A stretch of DNA of 9,818 nt from Chloroflexota bacterium (GTDB taxonomy: Bacteria; Chloroflexota; Dormibacteria; Dormibacterales; Dormibacteraceae), in NCBI GenBank assembly GCA_005880175.1, contig VBJR01000326.1, positions 1 to 9,818 of the forward strand, given 5' to 3'. Under the pieces are notes generated by a model. It did no database searches, was not told the origin of the DNA, and saw only the letters and a program-made list of their open reading frames with translations. Numbering within the stretch: the first letter of the stretch is position 1; each line of letters starts with the position of its first letter. The position numbers and the translations under genes were made by a program. Positions 6,579 through 9,818 of this stretch are shown piece after piece.

Positions 6579-6956
6579 TACGGCGCAGGTGAGGTTGGGC
6601 GCCTGGGCCAGCCGCTGGTCGGCTGTCACGAGCGGCAGGTCGAGCCTCGCCGCCAGCGCCACGTACGCGGCGTCGTAGCCGGTCACGTTGTGGCGGAGCC
6701 GCCACATGTCGGGCAGCAGCGGCATGACGGAGTGGCGCCGCAGGTCCGTCGCCGCCATGAGAGCGAGCAGCTCCGCCGCGCCCTCGGAGGCGCTGATCCT
6801 TCCCGCCGAGCAGAGCCTCCCGAGCACGTTCAGGACCTCGATGTCGAAGCCGTCCGGGACGTGCGCCACGTCGACGGCGCCCAGCCGGGCGCGCAACGGG
6901 TCGTCCGGTAGTCGCAGCAGCGCCTCGCAGTAGGCCGAGGCGTCGAGGACGATCAA
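6567..6956 (-). CDS. vapC: VapC-type PIN-domain ribonuclease toxin
   Basis: A 129-residue PIN-domain protein of normal VapC length. VapC toxins are Mg-dependent RNases that cleave tRNA or rRNA when freed from VapB. The acidic active-site set is complete: Asp5 in M-I-V-L-D-A-S-A, Glu40 in F-D-I-E-V-L-N-V-L, Asp95 in T-G-Y-D-A-A-Y-V-A-L-A, and Asp113 in L-V-T-A-D-Q-R-L. The start is a TTG (6956-6954), chosen because the conserved M-I-V-L-D-A-S block begins there and because TTG shares four bases (TTGA) with the vapB stop, the usual coupled arrangement. A longer in-frame extension to 7085 exists, but it overlaps vapB and lacks family features. vapB is directly upstream on the same strand. Confidence 0.9.
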   Translation of the reverse strand: MIVLDASAYCEALLRLPDDPLRARLGAVDVAHVPDGFDIEVLNVLGRLCSAGRISASEGAAELLALMAATDLRRHSVMPLLPDMWRLRHNVTGYDAAYVALAARLDLPLVTADQRLAQAPNLTCAVEAF

Positions 6957-7186
6957 TCGCGGCCCGCTTCGAGGCGAGCCTCGTGGAGGAACTGAGCCGC
7001 CGTGCCGGGAGGGACTCGACCTCCGCCCAGCGGAGGGCGGGCCATCAGCTTCGCCATGGTCATCCCTTCGGACCTGGCCACCCACTCGCTGATCGCGACG
7101 CGGGCGGCCTGCTGCATGCTCATGCCGGCCTTGGCGGCCGCTCGCCTGAGGTTGGCCGCCTCCTCGTCGTCCAGCCGAAGGTTCAT
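6953..7186 (-). CDS. vapB: VapB-type ribbon-helix-helix antitoxin
   Basis: 77 residues starting at ATG 7186. The N-terminal half (M-N-L-R-L-D-D-E-E-A, then L-R-R-A-A-A-K-A-G-M-S-M-Q-Q, then A-I-S-E-W-V) is a ribbon-helix-helix DNA-binding fold: one beta strand and two helices. The C-terminal half, rich in Gly, Pro and Arg and then helical (A-A-Q-F-L-H-E-A-R-L-E-A), would wrap around and inhibit the PIN toxin. Its TGA overlaps the vapC TTG. A GTG at 7219 would add 11 residues (V-P-L-R-Y-H-P-P...) but would place the palindromic operator inside the gene, so the ATG is preferred. It probably represses its own operon together with VapC. Confidence 0.85.
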   Translation of the reverse strand: MNLRLDDEEAANLRRAAAKAGMSMQQAARVAISEWVARSEGMTMAKLMARPPLGGGRVPPGTAAQFLHEARLEAGRD

Positions 7187-7198
7187 CGCCACAGGCGG

Positions 7199-7218
7199 AT
7201 GGTACCGCAGTGGTACCA
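7199..7218 (-). promoter_or_regulatory. vapBC operator / promoter candidate
   Basis: TGGTACC (7200-7206) and GGTACCA (7212-7218) form a perfect 19-bp dyad with a 5-nt spacer, equivalent to two GGTACC palindromes spaced 5 nt apart. It starts 13 nt upstream of the vapB ATG, where ribbon-helix-helix antitoxins bind. On the minus strand TACCAT (7204-7199) is a possible -10 of the TANNNT type, 12 nt before the ATG, which would make the transcript nearly leaderless. Confidence 0.55.
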
Positions 7219-7259
7219 CCCCGCTCGCCGGGGCCGCCTCTCGCCAGGCCCAGCCCGGC

Positions 7260-8579
7260 CTAGCCGACCCGCTCGCCCAGCGTCAGGAACCGGTCGATGT
7301 CGCCCACGATGCGGCGGAGCTGCTCCTCCAGCGGCCTGCCCACCAGGTCGCCGCCCTGCAGGCGCTCCGTCTGGCCCTCCATCTCCGCGCCGTCCTCCAG
7401 GAAGTACTTGTAGATCCGCAGGCTGTTCTCACGCTCCAGCTGCTGGGCCAGGCGGAACTCCTGGCGGCACAGGTCGCTCCGCCAGTAGTCGGCCGTCAGC
7501 AGCGGCACGAACAGGCGGCTGGCGCGGACCCGCTCCAGCAGCTGGCCCTCCCAGACCGTGCCCATCGGGATCGAGTTCTTGTACCGGTAGTGGAAGAACG
7601 CGATGTTGTTCAGGTCCAGCGCCCGGCTCAGAGACCGCGCGAAGTCGTTCTGCTCGTTCGCGTTGCTGATGAACACCGGTCCCTGGAGGGCGCGGCCCAG
7701 GCTGTGGAAGTACTTCGCCCCCTCGTCGTGGGTCCGGAACTGCCGCCGCGGCCGCTGCATCTTGTCCACCACGACCTGGAGCTGGGCGACCAGCTCCGTC
7801 TCGTGGCTCCACCACATCACGTTCTGGCGGCTGCCGCCGGCCCGCTCCAGCGCGTCGTCCCGGAACATCGCGGGCAGCAGCGCGAGCGGCACCGACCCGT
7901 CGTGGTGGCCCAGCCGGATCGTGGGCACGAACCGGTAGTACAGGCCCGAGAGCATGTCCTGCGCGTGGATGTCGATCACGAAGAAGTCGTGCCGGTCCAC
8001 CTGGGAGAAGTCCGGCGCCCGGCCGGCCGTGTAGTGGAACCGCTCCACCTTGTACCCGGCCGCGTCGAGCACGTCGTGGATCGCCAGGCCGGCCCGGTCG
8101 TACATCTGGCCGGCCGGCAGGACGACGCCTACCGAGCCGAGCACGTGGTCCGTGGACTGCGCCCCGGGCGTGCTCTGCTCCTTGAGCTCCTGGATGCGGT
8201 GGAGCAGGTTCGGCGCCGTCGTCGGGTCGCCCTGCCGGAAGACGGACAGTCGATTCTGGTCGAAGAAGTGGCCGGCCACCTGGGACTCGGCCACCACCAG
8301 CAGCGGCTTGCGGGCGCGCACCGCCATGTTGTGCTCGAACACGATGTACGGCGACGTCCGGTACCGCTCCTGCTCGGGCCGGTGGGGCACCAGCGCGACG
8401 AAGCAGGCGCTCCGCTGCATCATCAGCTCCAGGTGCGGGATGGACAGGTGCTCCGGAGACTTGGGATCGACCGTGAACGCGAAGCCCGCGTCCCAGAAGC
8501 TGTCCCAGAAGTGCTGGTTGATCTCCCGGTCCTCCGGCCGGTAGCTGTGGCTCAGGTACGTCGGAATGACGGCGTCCAC
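7260..8579 (-). CDS. Multi-domain TIR protein (TIR-like, Rossmann-like middle, TIR); candidate immune effector
   Basis: 439 residues from GTG 8579. An upstream in-frame TTG at 8666 is rejected because it lies in the promoter and AGGGAG sits 4 nt before the GTG. Domain 1 (about 2-100) is TIR-like: T-Y-L-S-H-S-Y-R (7-14), F-T-V-D-P, I-P-H-L-E, a hydrophobic strand C-F-V-A-L-V, then S-P-Y-I-V-F-E with Glu82. The middle (about 146-275) has a Rossmann-like strand/helix order (G-V-V-L-P, A-G-L-A-I-H-D-V-L, D-F-F-V-I-D-I) but no matching Glu. Domain 3 (about 301-400) is a clear TIR: V-F-I-S-N-A-N-E-Q-N-D-F-A, S-I-P-M-G-T-V-W, L-F-V-P-L-L-T-A-D-Y-W, S-D-L-C-R-Q-E-F with Glu374 at the NADase position. 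Many bacterial TIR proteins cleave NAD+ or make cyclic ADP-ribose signals in anti-phage defence. No signal peptide or membrane segment is seen, so it is probably cytoplasmic. No partner gene is in view. Confidence 0.75.
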   Translation of the reverse strand: MDAVIPTYLSHSYRPEDREINQHFWDSFWDAGFAFTVDPKSPEHLSIPHLELMMQRSACFVALVPHRPEQERYRTSPYIVFEHNMAVRARKPLLVVAESQVAGHFFDQNRLSVFRQGDPTTAPNLLHRIQELKEQSTPGAQSTDHVLGSVGVVLPAGQMYDRAGLAIHDVLDAAGYKVERFHYTAGRAPDFSQVDRHDFFVIDIHAQDMLSGLYYRFVPTIRLGHHDGSVPLALLPAMFRDDALERAGGSRQNVMWWSHETELVAQLQVVVDKMQRPRRQFRTHDEGAKYFHSLGRALQGPVFISNANEQNDFARSLSRALDLNNIAFFHYRYKNSIPMGTVWEGQLLERVRASRLFVPLLTADYWRSDLCRQEFRLAQQLERENSLRIYKYFLEDGAEMEGQTERLQGGDLVGRPLEEQLRRIVGDIDRFLTLGERVG

Positions 8580-8633
8580 GGGACTCCCTAACCTCCCTTC
8601 CAGCTCAACCGCGTATTCCCCCCGGCGTACAGC

Positions 8634-8666
8634 ATTGTAGGGAAGCCGATTTGGCAGGCCTGTCAA
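8634..8666 (-). promoter_or_regulatory. Candidate promoter of the TIR gene
   Basis: On the minus strand a perfect TTGACA (8666-8661) precedes TACAAT (8639-8634), five of six to the -10 consensus. The spacer is 21 nt, longer than the ideal 17, so the -10 may act with another upstream element. Transcription would start about 48 nt before the GTG start at 8579, leaving room for the ribosome binding site at 8589-8584. Confidence 0.5.
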
Positions 8667-8704
8667 GCCGGCGACCGCTTCACGAAGAGACGGCAGAGCG
8701 GATG

Positions 8705-8727
8705 GAACGCTAGAGCGTCTAGTGTTC
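8705..8727. terminator. Inverted repeat at the end of the alcohol dehydrogenase gene
   Basis: GAACGCTAGA (8705-8714) and TCTAGTGTTC (8718-8727) pair at 9 of 10 positions around GCG; the tenth is a G-U pair on the plus strand. It contains the dehydrogenase stop (8719-8721). It may be the gene's terminator, although no U-run follows, or a protein-binding dyad between the two genes. Confidence 0.4.
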
Positions 8728-9818
8728 GTGCACGACGACGCCGCGGATGTTCCTGCCCTCCATCAGGTCCGCATAGCCCTGGTTGATCTCCTCCAGCCGG
8801 TAGCGCTTCGTGATCAGCTCGTCCAGCCGCAGGTGGCCGGCGCGGTACAGCCCGAGCAGCCTGGGGATGTCGTACAGCGGGTTCGCCGATCCGAACATCA
8901 CGCCCTGGATCCGCTTCTGCCAGCCGGCCAGCGGGGCGCCCGGCAGGTGGATCGTCAGCCCGTACCCGATGCCCGTGATCGTCAGCTGGCAGTCCTTGCC
9001 GATCATCTCGAAGCCGCGGGTGATGACCTCCTCGTTCATCTCGCCCACCGTGAGGATGGCATGGTCGGCCAGCTGGCCGCGGGTCAGCTGCACCACCATC
9101 TCGCGCGCCTCGTCGGGGTCGGTGAACACGTGCGTGGCGCCGCACTCGGTGGCCATCTCCAGCTTGAACTCGAGCGGGTCGATCGCGACCACGTTCTTGG
9201 CCCCGGCGTAGCGCGCGCCCTGCACGGCGTTGATGCCGACGCCGCCGATGCCGAAGATCACGACGGTGTCGCCCGGCCGCACCTTGGCCGCGTAGACCGA
9301 CGACCCCCAGCCCGTCGTCACGCCGCAGCCGACCAGGCAGGCGACCTCGAACGGGAGGTCCTCGTCCACCCTCACGCACGAGTTCTCCGAGATGACCATG
9401 TACTGCGAGAACGTGCCCAGCACGCACATGCCGCCCACGTCCACGCCGTCCAGGTGGAACCGGTACGTGTCGTCGAGCAGCGCGCCCGTCTGCGCGTTCT
9501 TGCCGTCGTCACAGAGGTTCTGGCGGCCGGTCGAGCAGTAGCGGCAGCGGCCGCAGACCGGGATGAACGAGGTGACGATGTGGTCGCCCTTCCTGACGCG
9601 CGAGACGCCCGGGCCCACCTCCTCGACGATCCCCGCGCCCTCGTGGCCGCCGACCAGCGGCAGGAACGTCCTCGTGCTGCTCGACCGCACGTGCTCGTCC
9701 GAGTGGCAGAGCCCGGTCGCCATCACCCGGACCAGCACCTCGTTGGCCTTCGGCGGGTCCAGGTCCAGCTCCTTGATCTCCCACTGCCCGCCCGGTTCCA
9801 TGAGAACGCCTGCCGTCG
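8719..9818 (-). CDS. NDMA-dependent (mycofactocin-associated) zinc alcohol dehydrogenase, N-terminus beyond the window
   Basis: A medium-chain zinc alcohol dehydrogenase of the NDMA-dependent Rxyl_3153 type, in which NAD is tightly bound and re-oxidised by an external acceptor, thought to be mycofactocin. Counting from the internal ATG 9801, the catalytic zinc ligands are Cys32 (G-L-C-H-S-D-E-H), His53 (G-G-H-E-G-A-G) and the Cys of L-V-G-C-G-V-T-T-G. The structural zinc set is Cys83, 86, 89 and 97 (V-C-G-R-C-R-Y-C, then N-L-C), and the NAD-binding loop is G-I-G-G-V-G. Upstream of that ATG the frame stays open to the window edge and reads R-A-G-V-L-M-E-P-G, matching the usual family opening M-K-T-x-A-x-V-L. 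The true start therefore lies just outside the window and ATG 9801 is internal. The call is by family resemblance; the alcohol substrate is unknown. Confidence 0.88.
   Translation of the reverse strand, partial: TAGVLMEPGGQWEIKELDLDPPKANEVLVRVMATGLCHSDEHVRSSSTRTFLPLVGGHEGAGIVEEVGPGVSRVRKGDHIVTSFIPVCGRCRYCSTGRQNLCDDGKNAQTGALLDDTYRFHLDGVDVGGMCVLGTFSQYMVISENSCVRVDEDLPFEVACLVGCGVTTGWGSSVYAAKVRPGDTVVIFGIGGVGINAVQGARYAGAKNVVAIDPLEFKLEMATECGATHVFTDPDEAREMVVQLTRGQLADHAILTVGEMNEEVITRGFEMIGKDCQLTITGIGYGLTIHLPGAPLAGWQKRIQGVMFGSANPLYDIPRLLGLYRAGHLRLDELITKRYRLEEINQGYADLMEGRNIRGVVVHEH

Noticed and set aside
6957..7085. N-terminal extension of vapC upstream of TTG 6956
   Set aside because: It would lie wholly within vapB in another frame and has a low-complexity Gly/Ser/Arg/Pro composition. 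The PIN domain starts exactly at the TTG that overlaps the vapB stop.
7219..7259. Possible terminator hairpin after the TIR gene
   Set aside because: Only a short imperfect GCCGGG/CCTGGC stem can be drawn beside the stop codon, with no U-run. In such GC-rich DNA this is expected by chance.
7002..8591. 529-codon open frame on the plus strand opposite the TIR gene
   Set aside because: No recognisable domain and a composition dominated by Arg, Val, Leu, Gln and His, as expected for a shadow frame. The minus strand encodes convincing TIR motifs, a promoter and a ribosome binding site.

Overview
This is a very GC-rich bacterial window (G/C strongly dominates third codon positions) that reads like chromosome from a free-living, probably soil-dwelling actinobacterium-like or Chloroflexota-like organism. 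The pointers are a nicotinoprotein (NDMA-type, mycofactocin-associated) zinc alcohol dehydrogenase, a class E/F-type sortase, a secreted GH74 xyloglucanase with a Pro-Thr linker, and an AbiEi/DUF559 endonuclease-like protein. The sequence alone does not settle the phylum.

Layout. 1-1088 (+): the C-terminal end of a 2-oxoacid dehydrogenase E1 beta gene, overlapped by a complete E1 alpha gene, followed by a perfect 22-bp-arm hairpin. 1209-2699 (+): an AbiEi-like plus DUF559 nuclease-like gene whose reading frame runs on, antisense, through most of a class E/F-type sortase gene (2144-2800, -). 2801-3032: a divergent intergenic region with a candidate promoter and a perfect 6-6-6 palindrome. 3033-5814 (+): a secreted GH74 endo-xyloglucanase with a (TP)n linker and an unnamed C-terminal module. 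It is broken near its N-terminus by a missing stretch of about 53 nt that also shifts the frame. A 13-bp GC hairpin follows. 5882-6562 (+): a HAD-like hydrolase with an atypical DxG motif I, converging with a vapBC toxin-antitoxin pair (7186-6567, -) over a shared mini-hairpin. 7260-8579 (-): a protein with an N-terminal TIR-like domain, a middle Rossmann-like segment and a C-terminal TIR domain. 8719-9818 (-): the NDMA-dependent alcohol dehydrogenase, cut off by the window edge.

How the parts relate. The left edge is central metabolism (oxidative decarboxylation of a pyruvate- or branched-chain-type 2-oxoacid) and the right edge is alcohol/aldehyde oxidation. Between them lie an extracellular hemicellulose-degrading enzyme and several small accessory genes (DUF559 nuclease-like protein, vapBC, TIR protein). 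The most interesting candidate for an undescribed system is the multi-domain TIR protein. It has its own promoter and ribosome binding site, sits beside a toxin-antitoxin module, and has no recognisable Thoeris-type partner in view.
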